Origin: Rhizobiales bacterium GAS188
Lineage (GTDB): Bacteria; Pseudomonadota; Alphaproteobacteria; Rhizobiales; Beijerinckiaceae
DNA: 64,000 nt
NCBI GenBank assembly: GCA_900104855.1
Contig: FNSS01000002.1
Location: 486,454 to 550,453 of the forward strand
Reading direction: 5' to 3'
Position 1 is the first letter of the stretch, and every line of letters starts with the position of its first letter. Positions 55,097 through 63,819 of this stretch are shown piece by piece. A model generated the notes under the pieces. It had not been told where the DNA came from, ran no database searches, and saw only the letters and a list, made by a program, of their open reading frames with translations. The position numbers and the translations under genes are program-made.

Positions 55097-55456
55097 TCAG
55101 TAAAGCGTGCCGATGGAGAGAAAGTGCGACCCAGTCACGTTGAAACGCCGCGAGGCTTCGCGCTTGATCGCCGGGGCAGGTCGCAAGCGGGCTGTCGACG
55201 CGGCTTGCACAGATGCAACCGATCTCCGGTGGCGTTGAGGCGTCGGCTCCCTGTCGGCGTCATGCAACGGGACGAGAAGGCACCAAAGCGCCCATTCCGG
55301 CAGTGCAGAAACCCTCTGCTTGAGCGGTGTTTGCGGCCACTGGGGCAAATCCGCTCGCTGAAAGGCGGAAGGATTTCGGCCGTCTATCCTGGCCGCGAAC
55401 GCAGGCGCAGATATCAGCGAAACCAGAAGAATTGTTGCACTGATTGTGGACCTCAT
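55097..55456 (-). CDS. Secreted protein under a stress promoter, possibly frameshifted
   Basis: From the ATG at 55456: signal peptide RSTISATILLVSLISAPAFA, cleaved before ARIDG. The annotated frame then runs to 55097, but from about 55330 another minus-strand frame (TAQAEGFCTAGMGALVPSRC) looks more like protein, so a frameshift is likely. An EcfG-type promoter match lies 49 bases upstream (55505-55530). Confidence 0.5.
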   Translation of the reverse strand: MRSTISATILLVSLISAPAFAARIDGRNPSAFQRADLPQWPQTPLKQRVSALPEWALWCLLVPLHDADREPTPQRHRRSVASVQAASTARLRPAPAIKREASRRFNVTGSHFLSIGTLY

Positions 55457-55504
55457 GGCCATCCTCGAATTTCACCCATCCGAAGCGATCGCCTTCGACC
55501 GACT

Positions 55505-55530
55505 AACGTTGTTCGGAGGTGAGAAGTTCC
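55505..55530 (-). promoter_or_regulatory. EcfG-type stress promoter, minus strand
   Basis: GGAAC (55530-55526), 17 bases, CGTT (55508-55505), 49 bases before the ATG at 55456. It is back to back with the plus-strand promoter at 55675. Confidence 0.6.
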
Positions 55531-55674
55531 CGTCTTCTCCAGTGGGAGGCCGGGAGCCCTGATGTTCTTCGAGGCTCGCGTCAAAAAGCTTGCGTTGGCG
55601 CGAAGAAACAAAAAATGGGAGTTTGGGCGCCGTCTTGGATGAGGGCGCCGCGAGGAGCGCCTCTTGCTCCGGTG

Positions 55675-55700
55675 GGAACGGTGCTACCGGGTCGCACGTT
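55675..55700 (+). promoter_or_regulatory. EcfG-type stress promoter, plus strand
   Basis: GGAAC (55675-55679), 17 bases, CGTT (55697-55700), 35 bases before the ATG at 55736. Confidence 0.65.
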
Positions 55701-55735
55701 TCCTTGAGCGCCTTGCTGCGGGGAGAAGTGCGGGA

Positions 55736-56029
55736 ATGAGCGCTAAATATGGTCGTCGGATGTTGGGATCTGTGTTTACAGTTCTTGTGCTGTGCAACTG
55801 GCCCTGTGCTGCGGAAGACACACCTCTCCCTCCTAACAACCTTCCCTGCGATGCCTTCATCAAGAAGGAGGATGGGAGCTGGTTCGCGAAATCGGCCGTG
55901 CATTTCGATGTTGGCCAAGACAAGAACGTGACGCTGGAGAGCGCTCCGATAATGCCGAAGTCACAGACTGTTGGCGGCGTCGATCTCTACGTGCTGCTCG
56001 ACGCGAAATGCGGCAAGACCGCTGGTTGA
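55736..56029 (+). CDS. Small secreted protein under a stress promoter
   Basis: 97 residues from the ATG at 55736 (MSAKYGRRMLGSVFTVLVLC): signal peptide ending near CAAEDT. The mature part has PCDAFIKKEDGSWFAKSAVH, then VDLYVLLDAKCGKT with two cysteines that could pair. No family recognised. The promoter match 35 bases upstream and the YflT-like gene downstream point to a general stress role. Confidence 0.6.
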   Translation: MSAKYGRRMLGSVFTVLVLCNWPCAAEDTPLPPNNLPCDAFIKKEDGSWFAKSAVHFDVGQDKNVTLESAPIMPKSQTVGGVDLYVLLDAKCGKTAG

Positions 56030-56312
56030 TGCGCTGTGACACTGAGCCGCGGTGGTGAGGGCGTCTCTGCCGCCTTTCACTCGTGGAACATTCGGCTCAA
56101 TTCGCGGTTAGCGTCATTGTGGAGAGATTTTTGGCTGGCCGTGGGTGCACGCCGACATCCGCCGTTGGTCCGGGGCCAGTCGGCCCGAGGGCCATGACGC
56201 CGAACGTTGTCCAGATGGTTGGCAGGGGTGGTTGGCAACCCTTTGGTGACGACAGGGGAGGCCGTGCGAATTTCAGTGTGGGAGAGCGTGGATCGAGCGA
56301 AAGGTGGACATC

Positions 56313-56930
56313 ATGACGATGCAAACCATCACGGGTCTTTTCGATTCCCATAATGCCGCCCGGCAGGCCGTCAACGAGCTCGAGGCCACAGGAATTGCTC
56401 CGAGCGACATCAGGATGACGGCGAACAATAAGGACAACCATTGGGACGCGGAGATCGCCCCCAAGTGGACGTCAGCCGGGACCACAGCGACGATCGGGGC
56501 GGTGTTGGGCGGAGGAGCTGGCTTCTTCGCAGGATTGGGCATGCTGGCGATACCGGGGTTGGGGTCGGTTGCGGTGGCAGGTTGGCTCGCCGCAACCGCA
56601 ACCGGTGCCGTCGCCGGCGCGGCCGCAGGTGGGATGGTCGGTGCGCTGACCGATCCAAGCCTCAATGTCGATGATGCTCGGATTTGCACGGAGGGAGCTC
56701 GACGCGGCGGCACACTCCTGGCCGCGCGGGTCGATGACAGCCTTTCGACGACAGTGCGTGCGATCCTGTTGTGGAACGGCGCGGTCGACATCGATCTGAA
56801 GAGTGCTCGCAACCGCCAATCGCATTGGACGGAGTTGGACCAGTTCGCGTCTCCGGATTATTGGCCGCAAGCCGACAGCGATCGAGCGCACGTCGATCAC
56901 ACGCATCATGCTGATCGTATGCGGCCTTGA
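56313..56930 (+). CDS. YflT-like glycine-zipper stress protein, copy 2
   Basis: Start at 56313 (MTMQTITGLFDSHNAARQAV) with AAAGGTGG upstream; 205 residues. Same plan as 54343-54960: N-terminal stress-protein fold (NELEATGIAPSDIRMTANNK), glycine-zipper segment (GAVLGGGAGFFAGLGMLAIP and ATGAVAGAAAGGMVGAL), GGTLLAARVDDSL, then a His- and Asp-rich tail (HVDHTHHADRM) that could bind metal. The two paralogues face each other across a stress-promoter region. Confidence 0.75.
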   Translation: MTMQTITGLFDSHNAARQAVNELEATGIAPSDIRMTANNKDNHWDAEIAPKWTSAGTTATIGAVLGGGAGFFAGLGMLAIPGLGSVAVAGWLAATATGAVAGAAAGGMVGALTDPSLNVDDARICTEGARRGGTLLAARVDDSLSTTVRAILLWNGAVDIDLKSARNRQSHWTELDQFASPDYWPQADSDRAHVDHTHHADRMRP

Positions 56931-57003
56931 GAGCCGCTCATCGGTACAGCCCGTAGCCCGGAGCGCTTTGCGCACTATGCGCGCCTGTTGTGGGAGGACG
57001 AAT

Positions 57004-57390
57004 ATGACCCCCGACCCAGACGAAAGCCGCATCCGCGAGAAGGCCTACAAATTATGGGTCGCCGACGGGCGCCCGCATGGCCGCGATCGCGAACACTGGG
57101 AGCTCGCACGCGAGCTCGTCGCTATCGAGGACTCGCAACGCTCGACCCTGAAGCCCGTAGCGCGCGAAAGCGGCGAACCGGTCGAGCCTCGTGAAGCATT
57201 CGAGCGCCAGGCTGACACAGCGGGTTTGATCGACCACGGCGAGGCCGAATCCGGTCCGACGCGCCAGGCGGGAGCGGGAACAGCCTCGAAGAGAGCGGCC
57301 ACACCACCTGGGCGCCGTGTGACGCGCTCGAAGGAGCGTGGCGGCAAAGCACGCGGTAAGCAACCACCTGGCGCGCGACCTGGAAAATAA
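57004..57390 (+). CDS. DUF2934 domain protein
   Basis: 128 residues, GGGAGGA before the ATG. The first 40 residues carry the DUF2934 motif: IREKAYKLWVADGRPHGRDR, EHWELA. The rest is a disordered, basic tail (SKERGGKARGKQPPGARPGK) that could bind nucleic acid. DUF2934 proteins are common in Rhizobiales and tend to lie near stress genes; function unknown. Confidence 0.8.
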   Translation: MTPDPDESRIREKAYKLWVADGRPHGRDREHWELARELVAIEDSQRSTLKPVARESGEPVEPREAFERQADTAGLIDHGEAESGPTRQAGAGTASKRAATPPGRRVTRSKERGGKARGKQPPGARPGK

Positions 57391-57588
57391 GATCGGCGGC
57401 CCCGTCTGCGGGCGTTGCTGTGGAAGTCGGCCGCTGCTCGGATAAGGACGACAGACAATCACGGGTGGAACATGTTGCCTCGAGAAGACTTGTTGTTCGC
57501 CAGCCCGGCAAACCCTCCGGCGCCAGGCTGGTTGAACTGGGGCGCCGCGGTTGGTGTCTGATCGTGGCGCCTCCTCAGTGCCGCGAGA

Positions 57589-57720
57589 TCAGAGGCCGTT
57601 CATGGATAAAGCCCGGCTGATCGCCTTGGCTAGCTTCTCGATCTTGAACGGCTTGCCGACGGTGGGGGTGCCCTCGTACTCGCCCAGAATGTCGCTCGTG
57701 TCATAACCGGATGCGAAGAG
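57589..57720 (-). pseudogene. Receiver domain C-terminal scrap
   Basis: FASGYDTSDILGEYEGTPTV and GKPFKIEKLAKAISRAL match the end of a receiver domain of the kind fused to HWE/PAS kinases (conserved Lys in GKPF). The upstream part is replaced by unrelated sequence at about 57720. Confidence 0.6.
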
Positions 57721-57721
57721 C

Positions 57722-57985
57722 TCACGATCGTGAATGCGGTTTGCCGCCAACTGAATACACCTGAACCCGCTGCATGACGAATGTCAAAGCGCTGCCGCCT
57801 GGACAATCCGCCTCGTCAAGATATGTTAATATAACGATGCAATAAATCGATATTCATCGATCGCATCTTCGGGATGAATTAAAATATGAAGAGATGCTGC
57901 GTGAATGAATTCGATAAAAGCTGTTAAAATCCGTAACAGCTGCCATGGTTGCGAAACAGCGCCAGGAAATTACCTCAGAATAAGC
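57722..57985. other. AT-rich gap
   Basis: No gene. It contains the near-palindrome ATCGATATTCATCGAT (57847-57862) in a strongly AT-rich stretch, and ends at the ISL3-type terminus. Confidence 0.4.
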
Positions 57986-58562
57986 GGGTCTGCGTCACTT
58001 TCCGTGCTGTATGGCTTGATCGGGTGCGCGGCCGTCGATATCCGCGAGCATGCGAACAAAATCAGATTGGGCTCCAGGGCCGGACGTGCGGGTTCTGGAC
58101 GCCGAGCGGGATGGAGATGGCTGGGTGATCTCGGCGGCGGGACCGGAAATAGGCTACTGTCCCGAATGCCGCGAGCAGTCGACACGTCGGCACAGTCGGT
58201 ATTTCCGACATCTTCAAGACCTGCCCGTGCAAGGCGCCGTCGTGATCGTGAGGATGCGGGTGAGCCGTTGGCGATGTCTGAACGGCGAGTGTGAGCGGCG
58301 GACATTTACGGATCAACTGCCGGAAACTGTTTCTCCTCACGCCCGTCGGACCCAGCGGATCGCTGAACTTGTTCACCTTTTCGGTCATGGCACTGGCGGC
58401 CGGCCGGGAGAACGGCTGATGAAGCGCCTTGGCATGCCGGTCAGCGACGATACCTGGAGCTGGCGAAAGGGCTGCACCTACGGGACCATTGTCGTTGATC
58501 TCGAACGGCGCAAGGTTGTCGATGTGCTACCGGACCGCTCAGCCACCAGCCTCATTCGATGA
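57986..58562 (+). pseudogene. ISL3-family transposase remnant with its left terminus
   Basis: The terminus GGGTCTGCGTCACTTTCCGT starts at 57986. The transposase then reads GYCPECREQSTRRHSRYFRH (zinc-binding start), RMRVSRWRCLNGECERRTFT and RRTQRIAELVHLFGHGTGGR. After GMPVSDDT an internal block is lost and the frame jumps to WSWRKGCTYGTIVVDLERRK (the start of the catalytic DDE domain), ending at 58562. Dead, but its ends match the MITE at 46813. Confidence 0.75.
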
Positions 58563-59297
58563 GCTCATCCGCCTGGGCGAGCAGCATCGCCGGCACTTCG
58601 AGGCCGAGCGACTTCGCGGTCTTGAGGTTGATGACCAGTTTGAATTTGGTGGGCTGCTCGACGGGAAGATCGGCGGGTTTCGCACCCTTAAGGATTTTCT
58701 CAACATATTCCGCGGCGCGCCGGAAGGTGTCTGGGCCGCTAGCTCCGTTTCGTGCGCACCGAGCATGCTGGACGAATTGCTTGGGTCCACCAGGATGGCG
58801 ATGCGAGACACGTGTGGGATCATCTCTCGGAGAAGCTCCAGAAGCTTTGGCGAAATCTCCGATGTTGGGGTCATTTCTCCCGTCACGTTCCCACCCGGCC
58901 GGGAAAGGCTGGCGACAAGTCCGACACCCACCGGATTGCCTGTTGCCATGACGATCGGGATAGTGCTCGTCGCACCCTTGGCGGCCTGAGCGGCGGGCGT
59001 TCCCCCGGTAGCAATGACATCGACCTGCAACTTGACGAGCTCTGCTGCGAGCGCCGGGAGGCGGTCGGCCCTGCCCTCCGCCCAGCGCTGCTCGAAGGCA
59101 ATGTTGTCACCTTCGACGTAGCCTAGTTCGCGCAACCGTTGCCGGAACACGCCCCAGAGGCGCACGCGCTCGACATCGGCGCGGCTATACTCCAAGAGTC
59201 CGACGCGCCAGCGTTTGTCGGACCTTTGGGCGCGGGCAACGAGCGGCCACGCCAGCGCCGCGCCGCCAACACGCATGATGAAGGCGCGTCGTCTCAT
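58557..59297 (-). pseudogene. ABC-type substrate-binding protein (TrpX/DUF534 family), internally deleted
   Basis: The first 165 residues are good: a signal-like start MRRRAFIMRVGGAALAWPLV, then [40 protein letters not shown] and [20 protein letters not shown]. After [10 protein letters not shown] the frame changes and only the C-terminal [20 protein letters not shown] to [18 protein letters not shown] remains; roughly 110 residues between are missing. Non-functional. Confidence 0.75.
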
Positions 59298-59798
59298 CTG
59301 CCTTCTCCGAGCTGGACCACGCTCTGCGTCATGAGAGGCGTAGCATATTGCACCCCGGGCATTCTGGAAATTGGATCACGTCCAGAATGGCCGAGTGGCC
59401 ATTCTTCTTCGTCACCCCGACCGACCGCAATGGTGAAGGGTTTCGGACGCCGGCCTCTGGCTCAGGCGCTGCGTCACGCGCGGTTGAGGCCGGCGTTCGA
59501 AAGCCTCCCAAGGAGGAAACCGCGTGATGGAAGGGCGCCGGTGTGGCGAGCGCGATCTATGGGGATTTGAGGATCGCGGGCTGTCGGTGTGGCGCGCTCG
59601 AAAGGAAGATCGAGCGCTCTTTTGTCGGATTGGGCGGTCGAAGGGCGCGTCTCTTGCTGCTGGAGGGATCAGGTTCGGGATGCCGAGGGCGCTTGTATGG
59701 GGAACGCAGAGCATCATCGAGCAAAGCGCGTCGACGCTGGCGAGCGGCCAGCGGCGAGAACGGGCGGCGTTGCGACGCGGCGGGCGACTCGATCTCGA

Positions 59799-61006
59799 TC
59801 ATGATGTGTCGATCCTGATCTGGCTGTGCGAACCGGGGCGCTGAGCGCCTGCGCGTTCGAAGGTCTCGATGATGATCATGCGGCCACCGCAGCATGGGCA
59901 TGGACGCGAAGGGGTGGGCGGATCGGCGTCGCCGGGGTCATTGACGCCGCCGTCTTGACGGGCCTGCGCGGCAACCGCGAGCAACCGGCGCGCGAGGGCA
60001 ATATTGTGCGCGCGGACGCCGCTGGCGAATAGGCCGCAATGGCGAATGCGGTGGAAGCCGCTCGGCAGGACGTGAATGAGAAAGCGGCGGATGAACTCTG
60101 GGACGGCGAGCCTCATCGTCTTGTGGCGATCACGCCCCTTGATCCGATAGTCTTTCCATTTGAACGCAACGGCGCCCTCTTGGAGCGCGGTCAGCGGGGT
60201 GTTGGATATGGCGACGCGATGTGTGTAGCGGGAGAGATAAGCCAGCACGGCCTCGGGTCCGCCAAAGGGTCGCTTGGCGTAGACAACCCATTCCACCGTG
60301 CGCAACGGCGCCAGAAACGCCGCGAATGCAGCGCGCGCCGAAAGCTCGGCGTGGGCGCCAAAAAACTGCAGGCGGCCGGCGTCGAACGCGGCCATGAGCT
60401 TTTCGAGGAAGAGACGACGGAACAGCCGGGAAAGAACCCGCACCGGCAGAAAGAAGCCGGGCCGGCAGGCGACCCACCGCAGACCATCCAGCGAGAGGCC
60501 GCCCCCGGCGCGATCATGTGAATGTGCGGATGATGCGTGAGCGCCGATCCCCAGGTGTGGAGAACGGATACGGCGCCGACGCGCACGCCCAAGTGTTTTG
60601 GATCGGCCGCGATCGTGATCAGCGTTTCGGACGACGCCTTGAACAGAATGTCATAGACCGTCGCCTTGTTCTGATAGGCGATGTCGGCGACGGCGGCCGG
60701 CAGCGTGAGCACGAGGTGATAATAGGCAACGGGCAAGAGTTCGGCTTCGCGCTCGGCGAGCCACGTTCTGGCCGCCGCGCCTTGGCACTTCGGACAATGA
60801 CGGTTACGACACGAGTTGTAAGCGATGATCGTGTGAGCGCAATCCTCGCAACGCGCGACATGACCGCCGAGCGCCGCCGTGCGGCAGTTCTCGATCGCCG
60901 CCATCACTTTCAATTGGCCAAGACTCACATGGCCGGCGTTGGCCTCACGCCAAGCCTGGCCGTGGGCGCGGAAGATATCCGCGACCTCCAGGACGGGACG
61001 CGGCAC
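59799..61006 (-). pseudogene. IS91-family transposase, copy 2, frameshifted
   Basis: Same protein as 28558-29766, but the C-run at 60502-60506 has five bases where copy 1 has six (29261-29266). The first frame therefore runs 61006-60191 and loses the reading after HPHIHMIAPG; the rest continues in the second frame to 59799. Copy 1 could in principle supply transposase to both. Confidence 0.88.
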
Positions 61007-61018
61007 GGGAAGCGGGCG

Positions 61019-61906
61019 TCATGCGGGCGCTTCGTGCTTGGTCGGGTTCTTGGCTAAGTTCAAGCTGAGCCGCTCCAGGGGGCTCGTTACGTCGCGGATC
61101 GTGTTGACGGCGACACGCGTATAGAGCGCGGTCGTATCGAGCTTGGCGTGTCCGAGCAGAACCTGGATCACCCTGATATCGACATTCTGTTCGAGCAAAT
61201 GCGTGGCGAAGCTATGCCGCAGCGTGTGGGGCGACACGCGCTTGGCGATTCCCGCCGTCTGTGCCGCAGCGAAAACGGCGCGACGGAGCTGCCGGGCCGA
61301 CATTGGGTTGACCGGATCGAGCCCAGGGAACAGCCAAGCCCGTGGGCGCGCCACATGCCACCAGTCGCGCAGTAACTCGAGCAGTTGCGGCGAGAGCATG
61401 ACATAGCGATCCTTGTCGCCCTTGCCTTGCTCAACCCGGAGCGTCATGCGCTTGCTGTCGATATCGGACACCTTCAACGCGACGACCTCGGAGACGCGCA
61501 AGCCGGCCCCGTAAGCCACGCTGAGCGCCGCCTTGTATTTGACGCCGGGGGCGGCCTCCAGAAGTCGCGCCACTTCCTCGGGGCTCAACACGATCGGGGC
61601 CCTGCGCGGTTCGCGCACCAACGTCAGACGCCGGACCAGGTCGTCCCGTTCGAGCGTCACCTTGAATAAGAACCGGAGCGCGACGATCGCGGCATTGATG
61701 CTCCCCGGGCTCACATGGGTCTTCGTCATGTGCAATTGAAACAGACGAAGATCCTCGCTGGTGGCGGCATCGGGCGAGCGGCCGAGGAAAGCTGCGAAGT
61801 TTTTGACGTGACGGATGTAGTCCTTCTGGACCTTCTCCGCGAAATGACGCGCCGTCATGTCTTCGATCATGCGCTGGCGCAATGGGCTAATTGCCTTGTC
61901 GGTCAT
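61019..61906 (-). CDS. Tyrosine recombinase of the IS91 element, copy 2
   Basis: 295 residues, nearly the same as 29779-30666, with a few changes (for example RHVKNFAAFLG for RYVKNFAAFLG). Arg (GAGLRVSEVV), His-x-x-Arg (HTLRHSFATH) and Tyr (TTALYTRV) are present. Confidence 0.9.
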   Translation of the reverse strand: MTDKAISPLRQRMIEDMTARHFAEKVQKDYIRHVKNFAAFLGRSPDAATSEDLRLFQLHMTKTHVSPGSINAAIVALRFLFKVTLERDDLVRRLTLVREPRRAPIVLSPEEVARLLEAAPGVKYKAALSVAYGAGLRVSEVVALKVSDIDSKRMTLRVEQGKGDKDRYVMLSPQLLELLRDWWHVARPRAWLFPGLDPVNPMSARQLRRAVFAAAQTAGIAKRVSPHTLRHSFATHLLEQNVDIRVIQVLLGHAKLDTTALYTRVAVNTIRDVTSPLERLSLNLAKNPTKHEAPA

Positions 61907-62043
61907 GGCGATAGCTCCTGTCTCACACGAGGTTTAAAAACCCCATGATCTTGAGACAGGACGAGCCATCCTGTTATGCAGACATCCAATACGCCTCGCG
62001 CACGCTCTCGCCGGGACGTCTACCGCGACAGCGGTTTAGTCCA

Positions 62044-62096
62044 TGGGTCGGCTCCGGCCGTTCGGTGATGGCCAAGTTCGAATGTCGCCACAGGTT
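62044..62096. repeat. Direct repeat shared with 62704-62756
   Basis: GGGTCGGCTCCGGCCGTTCG and AAGTTCGAATGTCGCCAC recur with small changes at 62704 (GGGTCGACCCCGGCCGTTCG, AAGCTCGAATGCCGCCAC). The first copy abuts the IS91 right end and the second abuts the pcaB scrap. Confidence 0.6.
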
Positions 62097-62288
62097 GGAC
62101 ACCCCCCAATCGCCCACCCCTAGCGTTTGAAATCTGACGCCTGATTCCCTTTTCACACGTTCGAATTGGGGTGGCACGGGCGTCAGCTTGGCGCGTCAGA
62201 CTCACGCTTTCATTTGTCCTTCTTCGTGCTAACTTGCGAAGCCAAGGCCATTCTGGGTCTCGGCTCAACGAAAAATGGGAGAAGCGCG

Positions 62289-62558
62289 ATGACGACAGTT
62301 GTCGTTACCCACGCGGTGGGCAACATGGACACTTGGCTTGCTGGCGGAGATCACCGCAAAGCGGTGTTTGCAAATTTCTGTTCGAGCTATCGAATTCTCA
62401 GACACAGCGACGCAAAACTCGTTTCGATCGTTTGCGAGAATGTGGACCTTGCAAAAATGAAATCGACGCTCAGTACGCCTGAAACCGAAGCAGCAAAGGC
62501 TGCGGATACCGTTATCGATCCAGTCGAGATCTACATCGAGGTTGAAGGCGGCAAGTAA
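62289..62558 (+). CDS. Small hypothetical protein (MTTVVVTHAVGNMDTWL)
   Basis: 89 residues, GGGAGAAG before the ATG at 62289; the frame is open from 62166 but the extra part is not protein-like. TTVVVTHAVGNMDTWLAGGD, FCSSYRILRHSDAKLVSIVC and DPVEIYIEVEGG suggest a small alternating strand/helix fold like stress-responsive dimeric barrels. I cannot name the family. Confidence 0.6.
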   Translation: MTTVVVTHAVGNMDTWLAGGDHRKAVFANFCSSYRILRHSDAKLVSIVCENVDLAKMKSTLSTPETEAAKAADTVIDPVEIYIEVEGGK

Positions 62559-62703
62559 TTCAGCCCAATGCAATATCGTCAAAACTGTTCACGTTGATTG
62601 GGCCAGGACTGCGCCCTCCGAAGTTCCGGCCTCAAGGCCATCACTCTTCCATCTACGCGGATGTAGAACGTCGGTGGCCCTTATGCTGGCCGAATATCCG
62701 AAA

Positions 62704-62756
62704 TGGGTCGACCCCGGCCGTTCGGGTGGCCAAGCTCGAATGCCGCCACGGGGTGG
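62704..62756. repeat. Second copy of the 62044 direct repeat
   Basis: See 62044-62096. It forms the border between unrelated sequence and the pcaB fragment. Confidence 0.55.
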
Positions 62757-62957
62757 TTCGTCGTCATTCGCGGCTGCGTCGAAGATGGCGCTCCGCGTGG
62801 CTTCGGCGATGGCTTTCGCCGCCTCCCGCGGGATGACGCCGCATTCGGTCTCTGCCTGGGCCAGGGCCACTTCGAACGCCAGTGCAAGAGCGATGAGCGC
62901 CTCGTCGGCGAAAACCGCCAGCATCTCGGCAGACGATGCCATGCGGGCCTGGATCAT
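62757..62957 (-). pseudogene. pcaB-type cycloisomerase, N-terminal scrap
   Basis: SSAEMLAVFADEALIALALA, FEVALAQAETECGVIPREAA and KAIAEATRSAIFDAAA follow the first 60 residues of 3-carboxy-cis,cis-muconate cycloisomerase (fumarase/aspartase superfamily) of the protocatechuate pathway. The first helix and everything after DAAA are missing. Confidence 0.65.
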
Positions 62958-63024
62958 GGACGCATCGATTGGGAACCTGTCCGCTCATTCCCGCACGAGG
63001 AAGCGGCATTGGCGTGCCGGCGCC

Positions 63025-63819
63025 TCAGCGCGGAGCGTGGGAGCGCTCATCGAAGAAGAGCGCCTGGCTGATGGTGGCCCGCACGGTCTCGGGCCGATAG
63101 GGCTTGGTGAGCAGGAAGGTCGGCTCGGGCCGCTCGCCGGTCAACAGCCTTTCGGGGAAGGAGGTGATGAAGATCACCGGCACCTCGCGCAGCTTCAACA
63201 GCTCGTTGACGGCTTCGAGGCCCGAGCTGCCATCGGCGAGCTGGATATCGGCGAGAACAAGGCCGGGCGAGCCCGATTTGAACAGCGATATCGATTCGTC
63301 ATGGGTGCGCGCCACGCCATGGACGCGATGGCCGAGCCCTTCGACGATCGCCTCGATGTCGATGGCGATCAGCGGCTCGTCCTCGATGATCAGCACATCG
63401 GTCGCGACCTGGCGGGTGATCTCGCGCCCGGCCTGGTCGATGAGGGCGCCGGCCTCCACTTCGCTGCAATCGAGGATGCGTGCCGTATCGGCCGTGCTGA
63501 ACTCCTCGACCGAATGCAGCAGGAAGGCTTCCCGCGACAAAGGCGTCATGGCCTTGAGCCTGGCCTCTGCGGTCGGCAGTTGCGCGGCAGGAGCAGAATT
63601 GCGGCCGGCCTCCTGCGTGGCGTCGCGGCGCGTCCTCACGAAGGCCCGATAAAGGGCCAATTTCGCCGGAATATCAGTGGGCAAGGGATGAGGATCGGCG
63701 AGCAACGCTTCGAGCAGGTGCCTCACCTGATCGTCGCCCTCGGCCTGGCTGCCCGCGAGCGCCCGGGCGAAACGGCGAAGATAAGGCAAATGCTGCGCGA
63801 CCTGAACGGCGGTGGACAC
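63025..63819 (-). CDS. phyR: General stress response regulator PhyR
   Basis: PhyR is the anti-anti-sigma factor that, when phosphorylated, binds NepR and frees EcfG. 264 residues from a GTG at 63819 (STAVQVAQHLPYLRRFARAL) with AAGGAGGAG just upstream; the TTG at 63834 lies before that site. The N-terminal sigma-like domain has LLHSVEEFSTADTARILDCS (sigma4-like) and the C-terminal receiver has VLIIEDEPLIAIDIEAIVEG, LVLADIQLADG (phospho-Asp), FITSFPERL and LLTKPYRPETV. Complete. nepR and ecfG are not in the window and may lie beyond the right edge: a near match GGAAC-N16-CGTC reads rightward at 63932-63956. Confidence 0.93.
   Translation of the reverse strand: MSTAVQVAQHLPYLRRFARALAGSQAEGDDQVRHLLEALLADPHPLPTDIPAKLALYRAFVRTRRDATQEAGRNSAPAAQLPTAEARLKAMTPLSREAFLLHSVEEFSTADTARILDCSEVEAGALIDQAGREITRQVATDVLIIEDEPLIAIDIEAIVEGLGHRVHGVARTHDESISLFKSGSPGLVLADIQLADGSSGLEAVNELLKLREVPVIFITSFPERLLTGERPEPTFLLTKPYRPETVRATISQALFFDERSHAPR

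Larger units (their letters stand above)
59429..62043 (-). mobile_element. IS91-family element, copy 2
   Basis: Near-identical to copy 1 from TGGTGAAGGGTTTCGGACG to GCGGTTTAGTC. The last 80 or so bases before the right end differ more. The sequence next to the right end is CATG rather than CTTG. The transposase is frameshifted; the recombinase is intact. Confidence 0.85.

Noticed and set aside
56088..56115. EcfG-like promoter before the second YflT-like gene (GGAAC-N16-GGTT)
   Set aside because: Mismatch in the -10 box and about 200 bases from the start.
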